Below, in pieces: positions 29,956 to 39,428 of a stretch of 64,000 nucleotides of DNA; position 1 is the stretch's first letter; each line of letters starts with the position of its first letter. A model generated the notes under the pieces. It was not told the origin of the DNA and made no database searches. It worked only from the letters and a program-made list of their open reading frames with translations. The stretch lies in the NCBI GenBank assembly GCA_963733395.1, contig CAVTCZ010000008.1, forward strand, positions 1 to 64,000. Reading direction: 5' to 3'. The DNA comes from JADKAV01 sp963733395. GTDB taxonomy: Bacteria; Actinomycetota; Actinomycetes; S36-B12; UBA10799. A program made the translations under genes and the position numbers.

Positions 29956-30675
29956 TCAGGGTGTCCCGGATGTCACGGGTCGGTGTCCCGGTTGCACCCG
30001 GGACATTCCACTCACTGGGCGCAACCCCCACCCGCGGGCCTTGGCCACCGCAGACGCCCGGTCCGCGACCAGCAGTTTGGCGAGGATGGTGGAGACCACG
30101 TTGCGCACGGTCTTCGGCCGCAAGCCCAGCACTGCGGCGATGGACCGGTTGTCGCGGCCGCACACCATGAGCCGCAGAACCTCCCGCTCGCGCGGGGTCA
30201 GTTGTGACATCGGACCGTTGTGCGTCTGCAGGCAGGTGAACCAGGTGGCCAGCCGCGCTGCGATCGCCTCGGAGAACACCACGCCGCCCTCGGAGACGAT
30301 GCGGGCCGCGTCGACCACCGCCTGCGCGTGCGCCGACTTGGTGAGGTAACCGCGGGCGCCGGCCTTCATCGCCTCGAAGACGCTGTCGTCATCGGCATGC
30401 ATGCTGAGCACCAGTACAGCGGTCGGACTGGTGCCGCCCACCTCGTGGAGAACCCCGAATCCGTCGACGACCGGCAACTCCAGGTCGAGCAGCAACAGGT
30501 CCGGGTGATGCCGGGCGACGAGGTCGAGGGCCTCCCTGCCGTCCGCGGCGACGGCCACCACATCGAACCCCTCCACCGCCGAGATCAACCCGACGAGGCC
30601 ACTGCGGTAGATGGGCTGATCCTCTGCGACCACGACCGTGGCAGAGTCCGCCCGTGGTCGGAACGTGGTGGTCAT
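29956..30675 (-). CDS. LuxR-family response regulator (NarL/FixJ type)
   Basis: ATG 30675 (MTTTFRPRADSATVVV). The receiver domain is complete: acidic pair Glu18-Asp19, phospho-acceptor Asp64 in LLLLDLELP, and Lys113 in YLTKSA. A LuxR-type helix-turn-helix follows from about residue 170 (LTPREREVLRLM, then RSIAAVLGLRPKTVRNVVS). The tail of 25 residues is Pro/Gly-rich. Length 239, usual for the family. No histidine kinase is next to it, so its sensor is encoded elsewhere. The adjacent minus-strand genes (membrane protein, copper oxidase) start 50 bases downstream and could be in the same transcript. Confidence 0.9.
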   Translation of the reverse strand: MTTTFRPRADSATVVVAEDQPIYRSGLVGLISAVEGFDVVAVAADGREALDLVARHHPDLLLLDLELPVVDGFGVLHEVGGTSPTAVLVLSMHADDDSVFEAMKAGARGYLTKSAHAQAVVDAARIVSEGGVVFSEAIAARLATWFTCLQTHNGPMSQLTPREREVLRLMVCGRDNRSIAAVLGLRPKTVRNVVSTILAKLLVADRASAVAKARGWGLRPVSGMSRVQPGHRPVTSGTP

Positions 30676-30755
30676 GGCCGGCGAACCTCTCCGTGCAACG
30701 GCTGCAGGTCAGGTGCATCCCATGACCGTTATGTACCCGCGCGGGGACCCGTCAG

Positions 30756-30818
30756 ACCAGCGGCACGTCGGCGTTCGGCCGCAGCGTCACCTTGACCGCC
30801 TCAGCGGCCGGTCCCGCC
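30756..30818 (-). repeat. Duplicate of the 3' end of the zinc dehydrogenase gene
   Basis: These 63 bases match 32108-32170 with four differences. On the minus strand both read GPAAEAVKVTLRPNADVPLV followed by a stop (TGA here, TAG there); all differences are synonymous. The frame runs back only to the stop of the gene at 30854, so it is a fragment, not a gene. The two copies bracket the BtrH-like gene. Confidence 0.8.
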
Positions 30819-30853
30819 AGCCGCACCTCCGCATTCGGTCGCCGCGTGGCCAG

Positions 30854-31888
30854 TCATGTCCTCGGCCCGGCAGCACGCAGGAAGATCTCCCCCGCAGTCC
30901 GTTCGGCGTCGGCGGCATCCCGCAGCGCTGCCGCCCGGCCGTCAAGGGCCGCTCGGAAACCCTGACTGGAGCGGTCGAACAACGCAGCAGCCGACTGCAG
31001 CTCCGCCTGTTCCGGAAAGGTCTCCCGGAGGAACCGCGCGTTGTCCGAGCGGGTGACCACCCCGACCCGCAGCATCCCTGCCATGCGCTCGGCATCGACG
31101 CCGGCCCGCCCCACATCGTCAGCGAGTTTGTCAATGGCCGCGGCCCCCAGCACCCGACCCCAGGTCCTGCCGCCGATGAGCGCCTTGCCGTTCTGCTGCC
31201 ACACAGCACTCAGATCGGTGAGGCGCGACCCGGGCAGGAACACCACGAACGGATAGCGCCACGGGTAGCCGAACTGTTCGGATTCCGCCGCCACCGCCTG
31301 CAGCAACCGCTCCACCGGGACCATCAGGCCAGGGACTCCGACGGAGCGATCGCCCGGTTCGCAGGGGGCAGGCGGCAGGCCCACAGGCTCGTAGTACTCG
31401 AAGTCGGTCTCGTCGTAGCCGACGAGGACCTCGTTGTGCGGCAACCGCTGGTCACTGCCGTACAGGACGCCCATGTCCAACGGCACCCGGACCGGTACCC
31501 CCTGCGACAGCCAATGCCGCAGGCTGGCGGCGTAGCGGGCGGGATCGTTCGTGACGTAATACCTGCGCTCCAACCCCAGATGTGGTGCCGCCGTGACCAG
31601 CCCGATCTCGGGGTCAACGCCCGCGGGCAGGAAGCCGGTGGTCCGGCTGTACATGGCCCCGTACGTGAAACCCATGAGGAAGTCGAAGTACCTCCGGGGT
31701 TCGTCCACCCCAGCGATCATCTGCAGCGCCACGGACTGGCACAGCGGCAGGTCCACACAGCGCCAGACGACGGTCTCCAGGTGGTGCCGAGCGGGTGCCG
31801 GAGCGGGCGGAACGGCCTCGATCTCGCGGGGCAGATAGGCACTGCGGTAGTACCTGCCCATCATCAACCGCATGAACCGCCCGGCCAT
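30854..31888 (-). CDS. BtrH N-terminal/C39-peptidase-fold-like protein
   Basis: ATG 31888 (MAGRFMRLMMGRYYRSAYL). The 344-residue protein resembles the butirosin BtrH N-terminal family, which has a papain/C39-like fold used for acyl transfer or peptide cleavage. Visible landmarks are the possible catalytic Cys in DLPLCQSVALQMI, the hydrophobic VPVRVPLDMGVLYG strand, and the His in RLPHNEVLVGYDE with a nearby Asp. The C-terminal 130 residues are helical (LQSAAALFDRSSQGFRAAL). No non-ribosomal peptide or aminoglycoside genes are nearby, so a biosynthetic role is not supported by context. It is flanked by the duplicated dehydrogenase tail and by repeat B copy 3, suggesting a local insertion. Confidence 0.6.
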   Translation of the reverse strand: MAGRFMRLMMGRYYRSAYLPREIEAVPPAPAPARHHLETVVWRCVDLPLCQSVALQMIAGVDEPRRYFDFLMGFTYGAMYSRTTGFLPAGVDPEIGLVTAAPHLGLERRYYVTNDPARYAASLRHWLSQGVPVRVPLDMGVLYGSDQRLPHNEVLVGYDETDFEYYEPVGLPPAPCEPGDRSVGVPGLMVPVERLLQAVAAESEQFGYPWRYPFVVFLPGSRLTDLSAVWQQNGKALIGGRTWGRVLGAAAIDKLADDVGRAGVDAERMAGMLRVGVVTRSDNARFLRETFPEQAELQSAAALFDRSSQGFRAALDGRAAALRDAADAERTAGEIFLRAAGPRT

Positions 31889-32015
31889 GGCGAACCCTCC
31901 GGTTCGAGGCTACGCCGGCTGGCCCCGACCTGCGGCCCTTCGATGTGGAATGTGCAGAGAAGCCAACCCGGGTGCCACTCCTGCACATTGCCCCTGTCGT
32001 GGCCCCTCCCCGCGT

Positions 32016-32074
32016 CGAGTGCTGCGAAGGCGCAGCAACACGCCAGCGTGTCCGTGCGCTATTGCAGCACTCGG
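32016..32074. repeat. Palindromic repeat, family B, copy 3
   Basis: CGAGTGCTGCGAAGGCGCAG arm, centre ACACGCCAGCGTGT, and mirror arm ending TTGCAGCACTCGG. It lies between the dehydrogenase stop (32105) and the BtrH-like start (31888), the only recognisable element of this 216-base gap. Confidence 0.85.
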
Positions 32075-32104
32075 CGAGCGGCGGTGGCGAACGGGCCCTT
32101 CCAG

Positions 32105-33325
32105 CTACACCAGCGGCACGTCCGCGTTCGGCCGCAACGTCACCTTGACCGCCTCGGCCGCCGGTCCCGCCGACGCCGTGGTCAACCCCTGCTGCCACTC
32201 GTCGAGGTCGTACTGGTGGGTGACCAGGCCGTCGACGCGGTAGGCCGGATCGGCCAGCCATTCGGCCACCTGCTCCATGGTGCGCCGCCCGCCCAAGGAC
32301 GGCTCCGGGCCGGAGTTGATCGTGCCCTGCACGGTGAGCTCGCGAGTCCAGACCAGGCTCCAGTCGACGTTCTGGTTGCCTGCCGCGCCGACCAGCACGA
32401 GCATCCCGCCGGGCCGCAGGAGGTGTAGCGACAGGCCGATCGCCTCCGGGTAGCCCACGCAGTCGAAGACCGCATCGACGCCCTGCTCGAGGATCGGCAC
32501 CTTCGTCATCCGCGGGCGCACCACCCGCCCGCCGTCGCTGGCGGCCAGTTGCTCCACCGCGCCGGCACCCGTGGGCAGGATGCGCGTGGCGCCGGCCTCC
32601 AGCGCCTTGGCCGCGCCGAACTCGCCGGGGCTGACCATCGCGATGTCGAGGTCCGGGTGCAGCATCCGCAGCGCTGCGGTGACCAGCAACCCGATCGACC
32701 CGGGACCGATCACCACGACCCGGTCGCCGGTCCGTTTCCACTGCAACGCCGCGTGCAGGCCGATCGACGCCGGCTCGGCCAGCACCGCCCGCCGCGAGGG
32801 GACGTCCCCGATCGGGATGCACTGGCTCTCGTGCGCCACCAGCGATTCGCCCCAACCGCCGCCGACCGCGTCCGAGAATCCCTGACCGGGCGCGTGGCAG
32901 CCGGTGACACCGGCCTCGTCGAACCGCTCGCACGCGTACGGCCGGCCTTCCCGGCAGGTGCGGCACGGCTCGAAACCGCGCTGCACGCACGAGAGGATCG
33001 GGTCCAGTACAACCCGCTCGCCCTCCAGCGCCCCTTCGGTGACAACCCCCACCACCTCGTGCCCGGGGATCGCGCGAGCCTCGGCGTAGAAGGCGGACAG
33101 GACGAACGACGACTTGGCGTGCGCCAGCCCCACGTCGCTGCCGCAGATCCCACTCAACTCGGGCTTGATCCGCAGCCAGCCGTCGGCCTTGGGCAGGCTC
33201 GGCTCCGGGACGTCAGCAAGGCGCATCAACCCACCCGGACCCCACCCCGCGTCGTGCTTGACCTTGCCGGCGGCCTTGGTCCAGAGGTACCGCGGGGTCG
33301 ACAGGTCGGCCAGGACCGCCTTCAC
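32105..33325 (-). CDS. Zinc-dependent alcohol/polyol dehydrogenase (glucose-dehydrogenase-like)
   Basis: GTG 33325 (VKAVLADLSTPRYLW) overlaps the stop of the flavin monooxygenase gene (GTGA), so the two are coupled; the open frame continues upstream but is shadow. MDR-family landmarks: catalytic zinc ligand Cys in GICGSDVG, GHEVVG block, a four-Cys structural zinc loop (ILSCVQRG, CRTCREG, YACERF), and a nucleotide-binding motif near GPGSIGLLV. About 406 residues, longer than the typical 350 owing to an N-terminal extension (RYLWTKAAGKVKHDAGWGPG). NAD(P)-dependent oxidation of an alcohol is expected. Coupling to a Baeyer-Villiger/FMO-type enzyme suggests consecutive oxidation steps on one substrate. 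Confidence 0.8.
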   Translation of the reverse strand: MKAVLADLSTPRYLWTKAAGKVKHDAGWGPGGLMRLADVPEPSLPKADGWLRIKPELSGICGSDVGLAHAKSSFVLSAFYAEARAIPGHEVVGVVTEGALEGERVVLDPILSCVQRGFEPCRTCREGRPYACERFDEAGVTGCHAPGQGFSDAVGGGWGESLVAHESQCIPIGDVPSRRAVLAEPASIGLHAALQWKRTGDRVVVIGPGSIGLLVTAALRMLHPDLDIAMVSPGEFGAAKALEAGATRILPTGAGAVEQLAASDGGRVVRPRMTKVPILEQGVDAVFDCVGYPEAIGLSLHLLRPGGMLVLVGAAGNQNVDWSLVWTRELTVQGTINSGPEPSLGGRRTMEQVAEWLADPAYRVDGLVTHQYDLDEWQQGLTTASAGPAAEAVKVTLRPNADVPLV

Positions 33326-34631
33326 CGCGAACCCAGCACGGGGATCTTGGAGGTCCAGCTCGTGCCTCGCGCTTCCTTCATGGTCTTGATGTAGCGCCAG
33401 TAGTCCACCTGCATCGTGTGGCGTTCCGAGCGCAGGTAGCGCTTGGCCATGGCCTTCTGGTCGGCCTCGATCCACTTGCGCATCGGTGTCGCGCCGAGGG
33501 CATGGGCAGCGCTCCGGTGATCAGATCGCCCACCCACTCCGACTGGTACTCCGTCAGCGGGATGCCCGAGCCGACGGTCTGGATGAAGCCGATGAAGTAC
33601 AGCCCCGGGCGGTCCGGCGGCACGATCCGCAGGTACAGCGGCATCTTGTTGTGCTCCGCGCTGTACACCGACGGGTCGAGGAACGGCAGTGTGATGTTGT
33701 AGCCGGTGGCGTAGACGACCAGGTCCACCTCCTCGGTGGTGCCGTCGACGAACGCGACCTTGTCGCCGTCGAAGCGGTCGATGTCCGGCTTCATGGTGAT
33801 GTCGCCGTGGCCCACCCGGTCGTACAGTTCGGCCGACACGGTGGGGTGCGCGCCCAGCAGTTTGTGGTCCGGCTTGGGCAGACCGCGGTCCTGCGGCCGG
33901 CCGGTCGCGATGCGCACGATCGCCTCGTATGCCAGCCGTTCCACCGGGAACGGCACGTAGGCCATGAGTGGCGAGCTGAGCTGGTCCACGGGTTTGCCGA
34001 GGGCGTACTTCGGGATCACGTGCACGCCGTGGCGGGTGGACAGGTAGACGGACTTGGCGTTGCGGGCGGCGTCACAGGCGATGTCCATGCCGGAGTTGCC
34101 GACGCCGATGACCAGCACCCGCTTGTCCTTGAAGACGGACAAGTCGCGGTAGTCGTGGGCGTGGAAGGACTCCCCGGTGAACTCGCCGTCGAACTTGGGG
34201 ATCTTGGGGCTGCTGTGGTGGCCGTTGGCGACGAGGACGTTGGCGTACTCAGCCGTCTTGCCGTCGCTGGTGGTCACACGCCAGTGCCCGTCGACCGGCT
34301 CGACCTTCTCGACGGCGGTGTTGAACGTGATCAGTTCGCGCAACCCGAAGTGGTCGGCGAAGTCCTCGAAGTACTGCGCCACTTGGTAGTACGGCGGGTA
34401 GTCCGCCCAGTTCTCGGGCATCGGGTAGCTGGGGTACTCGGTGCGCGGCCGCGACGAGTTGAGGTGCAGCGAGTGGTAGGCCGCCGCGCCGCCGTTGTCG
34501 TTGTCGATCTGCCACAGCCCCCCGACGTAACTGCCCTTCTCGAACCAGTCGAAGTCGATGTTGCGGTCCTTGAGGGCCTTGCCGGCCGCGAGCCCCGCCG
34601 CCCCCGCCCCGATCACACATGCTGTCTTCAT
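33322..34631 (-). CDS. Flavin-containing monooxygenase (one apparent frameshift)
   Basis: ATG 34631 (MKTACVIGAGAAGLAAG). FAD motif GAGAAG at 8-13, NADPH motif GVGNSGMD near 180, FMO-like FHAHDYR near 160 and ATGYN near 320. A shift near 33505 connects to the C-terminal PMRKWIEADQKAMAKRYL to KIPVLGSR and the TGA at 33322, which overlaps the dehydrogenase start; without the repair the frame ends at 33378 in low-complexity shadow. About 436 residues. Flavin monooxygenases of this group oxygenate heteroatoms or ketones. A related enzyme is at 60701-62032 (coupled to a hydrolase). Confidence 0.85.
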
Positions 34632-34676
34632 GGGCTCACCGTACTTCGGGCAGGGGCCAAGGGTGGGGCCGACTAC

Positions 34677-34726
34677 CGGTTCGTTGGGGTTCGTGCGGGC
34701 GCGTTCACGAACGACAACAAACGAGG
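34677..34726. repeat. Inverted repeat, family C
   Basis: TCGTTGGGGTTCGTG and the near mirror CACGAACGACAACAAACGA around a short loop. Related sequences lie at 26181-26210, 56262-56315 and 58755-58837, all intergenic, sharing GTTCGTTG and CACGAACACCCAC/AACAAACGCCGG blocks. Confidence 0.5.
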
Positions 34727-34817
34727 AAGAGGGACGTCCGCGAGGAACCCGCAGGAAGCTCCCGGCCCCACGCCGTAGGCTCGCAGCAGGCGCCGGGCTC
34801 CAGGAGGTGCGTACGCG

Positions 34818-35732
34818 ATGACCGGTTCGATCACCGCGACCGGCGTGACCCGCAGGTTCGGGGCGCTCACGGCGGTGGATGCGGTGGACCTGAGCATTCC
34901 TCCGGGAACCCTGTACGGATTCCTGGGCCGCAACGGCGCCGGCAAGACCACCTTGATCCGGATGCTGCTGGGGCTGATCCGGCCGGATGCGGGCCAGGTC
35001 ACCATCCTGGGCCGGGTCGTGGACTCACACGGCGGACCCACAGGGCCGTGGGCGGATGTCGGCTACCTGGTGGACGGGCCGGGCCTGTACCCGGAGTTGA
35101 GCCCTCGGGACCACCTGCAGATGGCCGCGACCTACCGCCGCGTTCCCCGTCCCGACGAGATCGTCGAACAGTTGGCGCTGGGAAGGTACCTCGACGTCAA
35201 GGCCCGCGCGCTCAGCCAGGGCAACCGCCAGCGACTCGGGCTAGCCATGGCGCTGCTGCATCGCCCACAGGTCCTGATCCTCGACGAGCCCACGCTGGGG
35301 ATGGACCCGGCCGGCATGGTCGAGATCCGCGCCCTGCTCCGTGGCCTCGCGGACACCGGAGCGACGGTGTTCATGTCCACCCATATGGTCTCGGAGGTCG
35401 AGCGGGTGGCCGACGCGGTGGGGATCATCCATGAGGGACGGATGCTCGACCAACTGAGCCGGGCCAGGCTCACCGCCCTCGGCCGGCCCCGCCTTGTGCT
35501 CACGCTCACCGCACCCGACGTCGCTACCCGGGCAGGTGCGGAACTCGCAGGCCACGGGATCGCCGTGAGTGTTTCGGGCGCGACCCTGACCACGAGCGAC
35601 GAGAAGTCCGTGGAACGGCCGGAGCAGGTCGCCAGGCTGCTGGTCGGTGCCGATTGCCCACCCCGGGCGATGGCCGTCGAATCGGACAGCCTCGAAACCC
35701 ACTTCCTGCGCGTGACGGGCGGAACCCGATGA
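34818..35732 (+). CDS. ABC transporter ATP-binding protein
   Basis: ATG 34818 (MTGSITATGVTRRFG) with AGGAGG ten bases upstream and a TAGGCT -10-like box at 34776. Walker A GRNGAGKT near residues 37-44, signature LSQGNRQRLG near 135, Walker B VLILDEP near 155, and the H-loop STHMVSE. 304 residues, the size of CcmA/DrrA-type export ATPases, with a C-terminal extension that fits this class. It forms an operon with the permease that follows (ATGA overlap). Export of a hydrophobic compound, antibiotic or lipid is the usual role; the substrate is unknown. Confidence 0.9.
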   Translation: MTGSITATGVTRRFGALTAVDAVDLSIPPGTLYGFLGRNGAGKTTLIRMLLGLIRPDAGQVTILGRVVDSHGGPTGPWADVGYLVDGPGLYPELSPRDHLQMAATYRRVPRPDEIVEQLALGRYLDVKARALSQGNRQRLGLAMALLHRPQVLILDEPTLGMDPAGMVEIRALLRGLADTGATVFMSTHMVSEVERVADAVGIIHEGRMLDQLSRARLTALGRPRLVLTLTAPDVATRAGAELAGHGIAVSVSGATLTTSDEKSVERPEQVARLLVGADCPPRAMAVESDSLETHFLRVTGGTR

Positions 35733-36517
35733 ACGCGGCGGGGATGTCGGCAGCCCTGTCGAACGAATGGCTGAAGGCCCGGCGGTCCCGGGTGCCGCTG
35801 GTCACCTTCCTGGTGCTTGCCATCGGACCGCTCGCGGGTGGGCTGTTCATCTACATCGTGGCCGACCCGCAGCGCGCCAAGGACCTCGGACTGCTCGGGC
35901 AGAAGGCGCAGGTCTCCGGGATCACCGCCGACTGGCCGGGACTGCTCATGTTCGCCACCCAGATGGCGGCCGCCGGCTCGCTGATGCTGTTCGCGTTCAT
36001 CCTCACGTGGCTGTTCGGCCGGGAGTTCGTCGACGGGACCGCCCACTACCTCATGGCCCTGCCCGTCTCCCGAAACGTGATCGTCACGGCCAAGTTCATC
36101 CTGTTCGCCGGCTGGGCCGCGCTGCTGGGCGTCTGGCTGACGGCACTCACCTTCGGCGTGGGACTGCTCATGCGCCTGCCGGGCTGGTCCGCGTCCCTTG
36201 CCGTCGACAGTGCATCGGGGATCATGCGGGCCACGTGCCTGACGATCATCGTCATCACCCCGATCGCCTACCTGGCCAGTCGCGCCCGCAGTTACCTGGC
36301 CCCACTGGCAAGCGCTCTCGGATTCCTCGCCCTGGCGCAGGTCGCGGCGATCCTCGGCTGGGGCGCATACGTCCCCTGGGCCATCCCAGCCATCGCCGCA
36401 GGGATCGCGCCGGACCAGAACGCCACCGCCGCGTCATGGCTGATCGTGGCGGTCACCGGGACCCTCGGCTGCCTGGCCACGCTCCGATGGTGGCGAAGCC
36501 GCGACGCCGGGCTATAG
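35729..36517 (+). CDS. ABC-2 type transporter permease
   Basis: ATG 35729 overlaps the ATPase stop. The 262-residue protein has about six transmembrane helices: 24-45, 70-95, 110-135, 150-170, 190-205 and 230-250. LSNEWLKARRSRVP at the N-terminus and FGREFVDGTAHYLMALPVSR between helices are typical of the ABC-2/NatB-like permease group. It should pair with the ATPase at 34818-35732 as a homodimer. Convergent with the VWA gene, which ends 21 bases away. Confidence 0.85.
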   Translation: MNAAGMSAALSNEWLKARRSRVPLVTFLVLAIGPLAGGLFIYIVADPQRAKDLGLLGQKAQVSGITADWPGLLMFATQMAAAGSLMLFAFILTWLFGREFVDGTAHYLMALPVSRNVIVTAKFILFAGWAALLGVWLTALTFGVGLLMRLPGWSASLAVDSASGIMRATCLTIIVITPIAYLASRARSYLAPLASALGFLALAQVAAILGWGAYVPWAIPAIAAGIAPDQNATAASWLIVAVTGTLGCLATLRWWRSRDAGL

Positions 36518-36537
36518 CGACGTGTCGTCGACCACCC

Positions 36538-37766
36538 TCACCGCCGCGCCGGCGTCCCCTTGTTCAAATGCGCCATCGCCTCGGTCAGCCCCTCGGTCGT
36601 CAGCGGGAACATGTCGAACACCTCGCCGATCGACTCGATCGTGGTGCCGGTCCAGCGGCCCAGCGGCTCCGGGTTGAGCCAGCAGGAGTCGCGGAAGTGG
36701 TCGTCCAGCATCTGCAGCCATTCGATCCCCGGCACCCGGGTGGCATCGGTCGCGCTCCACGGCCCGGCCTGCCCCAACTCGTACGGGGCCATGAATGCAT
36801 CCCCGACCATGATGAGTTTGTAGTGCGGGCCGCATTCGCGCAGCAGGTCGTGCACCCAGGTGGGCTCGGTGAACCGGTCGGTGCCGTACACCTTCCCGTA
36901 GACGCAGTTGTGGAAGTAGTAGGTGCGCAACTCCTTGAAGTGCGTGGCCTTCTTGGTCGCGCTGAACAGCTGGGTCATCAACTGCGAGTACGGGAACATC
37001 GACCCGCCCACGTCGATCATCAGGATCACGTGGGTGTTGGGCTTGCTCGGCGGCCGCGTGACGACCTCGATCTCGCCGGCGTTGCGCGCGGTCTCGTCGA
37101 TGGTGGCTTCGATGTCGAGTTCGTCGTGGGCCCCCTCGCGCACGAACGCCCGCAGCCGCCGCAGCGCCACCTCCATCTGCCGGATGTCCAGCGTCACGTC
37201 CGACCGGTAGGGCCGGTACGAGCGCATGTCGGCGATCCGGATCGCGGCCCGGCCGCCGCCGGAACTGCCGGTGCTCAAGCCGGACTCCGCGGTGCCGCCC
37301 TGGCCGAGCGGGGACTTGCCGCCGGTGCCGATCCAGTACGGCCCGCCGTCGTGGCGCTCTTGCTGCTCGCGCTTGCGCTGCGCGAACATCTCCAGCAGTT
37401 CGTTGACGTCGGGCATCTCGGCCTCGGACTGCTGCGCCATGCGGCCGCTCTGTTCATCGAGCCATTCCCGGAGTTGTTCGGTCAGCGCGGTGTCCCAGTC
37501 CAGGCTGCCGTACTCGGCCAGGAAGGCCCGGTCGAACGCGTCGAGGTGACCCTCGTGGTGGATCAGCGTCGCGCGCGCGGCGTAGTAGAAACCGCGCACG
37601 GAGTCATCGTGGGCGCCGGCCTTGAGCGCGGCGGCCAGCGCCAGCGCCTCGGTCGGACCGACCGCGACGTCGTGTTCGCGCAGCCGGTAGAGCAGCCCGA
37701 GGTAGAACGGTCCCGGGTTTGGTGACGATGTGACACCTCACGTGTCACTTCTTCACCAGAAGCCAT
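36538..37766 (-). CDS. VWA (CoxE-like) domain protein (one apparent frameshift)
   Basis: ATG 37766 overlaps the MoxR stop by one base (TGATG) and opens with MASGEEVTREVSHRHQ. A shift near 37718 (CCAAACCCGGG) joins FYLGLLYRLREHDVAVGPTE, the true N-terminal CoxE-like sequence. The VWA domain starts near residue 250: HVILMIDVGGSMFPYSQ, where the metal site reads D-V-G-G-S, first Ser of DxSxS replaced by Gly, as usual in this subfamily. Then YYFHNCVYGKVYGTDRFTEP and a threonine-containing strand. About 408 residues. MoxR/VWA pairs act as chaperones that insert metals or cofactors or remodel enzymes; no metalloenzyme client gene is adjacent. Confidence 0.8.
37730..37748. repeat. Short perfect inverted repeat at the MoxR/VWA junction
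   Basis: Arms GTGACAC and GTGTCAC separated by five bases. It lies in the first codons of the VWA gene, where a hairpin or protein-binding site could adjust the ratio of VWA to MoxR. Chance occurrence is possible. Confidence 0.35.
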
Positions 37767-38588
37767 CAGAACCGCCGCCGGCCGGAGACCTGGTTGACGA
37801 AGGCCTGCATGTCCTGCTCCTTCTTGAGCAGGGTCCCGAGGAACGGGGTGTTCTCCTGCAACTCCACGGTCTCGACACCGGCGGTTTGCAGCATCGCGAT
37901 CCAGTCGACGAGTTCGCTGGTGCTCGGTGGCTTGCGGATGCGGTCCATCCCGCGCACGCCGAAGAACGCGCTCAATGCCTGCTCCAGCAGCTCCTGATCC
38001 AGCCCCGGGTGATGCACCTCCACGATCCGGGACATGAGCTCGCGATCGGGGAAGTCGATGAAGTGGAAGATGCAGCGACGCAGGAACGCATCCGGCAGTT
38101 CCTTCTCGGCGTTGCTGGTGATGATGACCACCGGCCGGTGGCTGGCCGCGATCTCGTCGCCGGTCTCCCCGACCGTGAACCGCATGCGGTCGAGTTCGTG
38201 CAGCAGGTCGTTGGGGAACTCGATGTCGGCCTTGTCGATCTCGTCGATCAGCAGCACCACCCGCTGCGGCGACAAGAACGCGCGGCCGAGCGGGCCCATG
38301 TGGATGTACTCGCGGATGTCGCGCACGTCGTGGTCGCCGAACCGGGAGTCGTAGAGCCGCTGCACCGTGTCGTAGTGGTACAGGCCCTCCTGCGCCCGGG
38401 TCGTGCTCTTCACGTTCCACGTGATCAGCGGACATGTCCAGCGCCTCGGCCACGGCTTCGGCCAGCAGCGTCTTGCCGGTGCCGGGCTCGCCGCGCACGA
38501 GCAGCGGCTTCTCGAGCACCAGCGCACAGCGCACGGCGGCCTCGAGGGCGGGGTTGGTCAGATAGGCGTCGGTGCCGGTGAACTCCAC
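37766..38588 (-). CDS. MoxR-family AAA ATPase (one apparent frameshift)
   Basis: GTG 38588 (VEFTGTDAYLTNPALEA). Walker A GEPGTGKT at residues 33-40, then a shift near 38435, then Walker B VLLIDEIDKAD and sensor 1 VIITSNAEKELP, arginine finger region AFLRRCIFHFID. About 274 residues, usual for MoxR. Coupled with the VWA gene downstream. Expected to be a hexameric chaperone working with the VWA protein. There is no clear ribosome binding site, which would fit a leaderless transcript. Confidence 0.85.
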
Positions 38589-38606
38589 GGGTTCAGCGTA
38601 AGCGCC

Positions 38607-39381
38607 TCACGCCAGGCCCTCGAACACCCCGGTCAGACCCGTCTGGCCCGGCGGCCAGGCCACGACGTAGTGCTCCCGGCCGACCGACCGCGCCCACACG
38701 TCGTCCGGCACGCCGGCACCCCCGATGACGTGCGCCTGGCTGCGGTGCTCGCGCAGTCCGGCCACGATCCGGTGCGCCACGGCGTGTGCGTCGACCGTCA
38801 GCCCGATCTGTTCGTCCGGAACGCCGCGCGGGGTGTAGACGGCCGTCGGGTCCCACGCCGGCTGCGCCGCGCCGCACCCGCGAGGCGTTCCACCGCTGGA
38901 AGACCGACTCGGGCATCGCGCCGTGGATGAGCCGCCGGAACCCCGGGCCGCCGTCGCCGACGAACCGGTGGAAGGCCGCATCGGCAGCCGCGCCCACGGC
39001 GATGTGGTCGGGGTGGGCGGTGATCCCGTCCGGCCCGAAAGTCCCCACTACATCCGGACGCTCCTGGGCGAAGATCTCGGCGATACGCTCCTCGAGGTCC
39101 TCGGCCTGATCGACCGCACCGTCGTCGTAGCCGAGCCACTCGTGTCGGTCGGGCACCCGGCCCAGCGCCTCCCACGCGCGCCGGTCCTCCTCCCGCCGGA
39201 TCCGGCCCAGGGTCTCGGGAGTCGCGGGGAAGCCCTCGGGGATCTCCCCGCCCGCACCATCGGTGGCATGGATCAGCACGTACCGGAAAGCCGGATCCTC
39301 GGCGTGCAGCGCCACCGTGCCGGCCACCCCGTACGCATCGTCATCGGGGTGGGCGACCACCAGGGCGAGGGTGCCGGGCAT
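38607..39381 (-). CDS. PIG-L family deacetylase (one apparent frameshift)
   Basis: ATG 39381 (MPGTLALVVAHPDDDAYG). Zinc-binding AHPDD at 10-14 and HPDH at 123-126 define the PIG-L/LmbE family of N-acetylglucosaminyl deacetylases, which includes the mycothiol enzymes MshB and Mca. A shift near 38880 joins the C-terminal part (AWDPTAVYTPRGVPDEQIGL, YVVAWPPGQTG) to the stop at 38607. About 258 residues. Substrate specificity cannot be set from sequence; MshB and Mca are normally about 290 residues, so this could be a third paralogue. Confidence 0.85.
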
Positions 39382-39428
39382 GCGGGCATTGTCGCCGAGC
39401 AGCGGCCACGGCGTCCACCGACCTGCCC

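Noticed and set aside
37730..37748. CRP/FNR-type binding site
   Set aside because: The arms do not fit the consensus spacing TGTGA-N6-TCACA and the site lies inside coding sequence; kept only as an unexplained inverted repeat.
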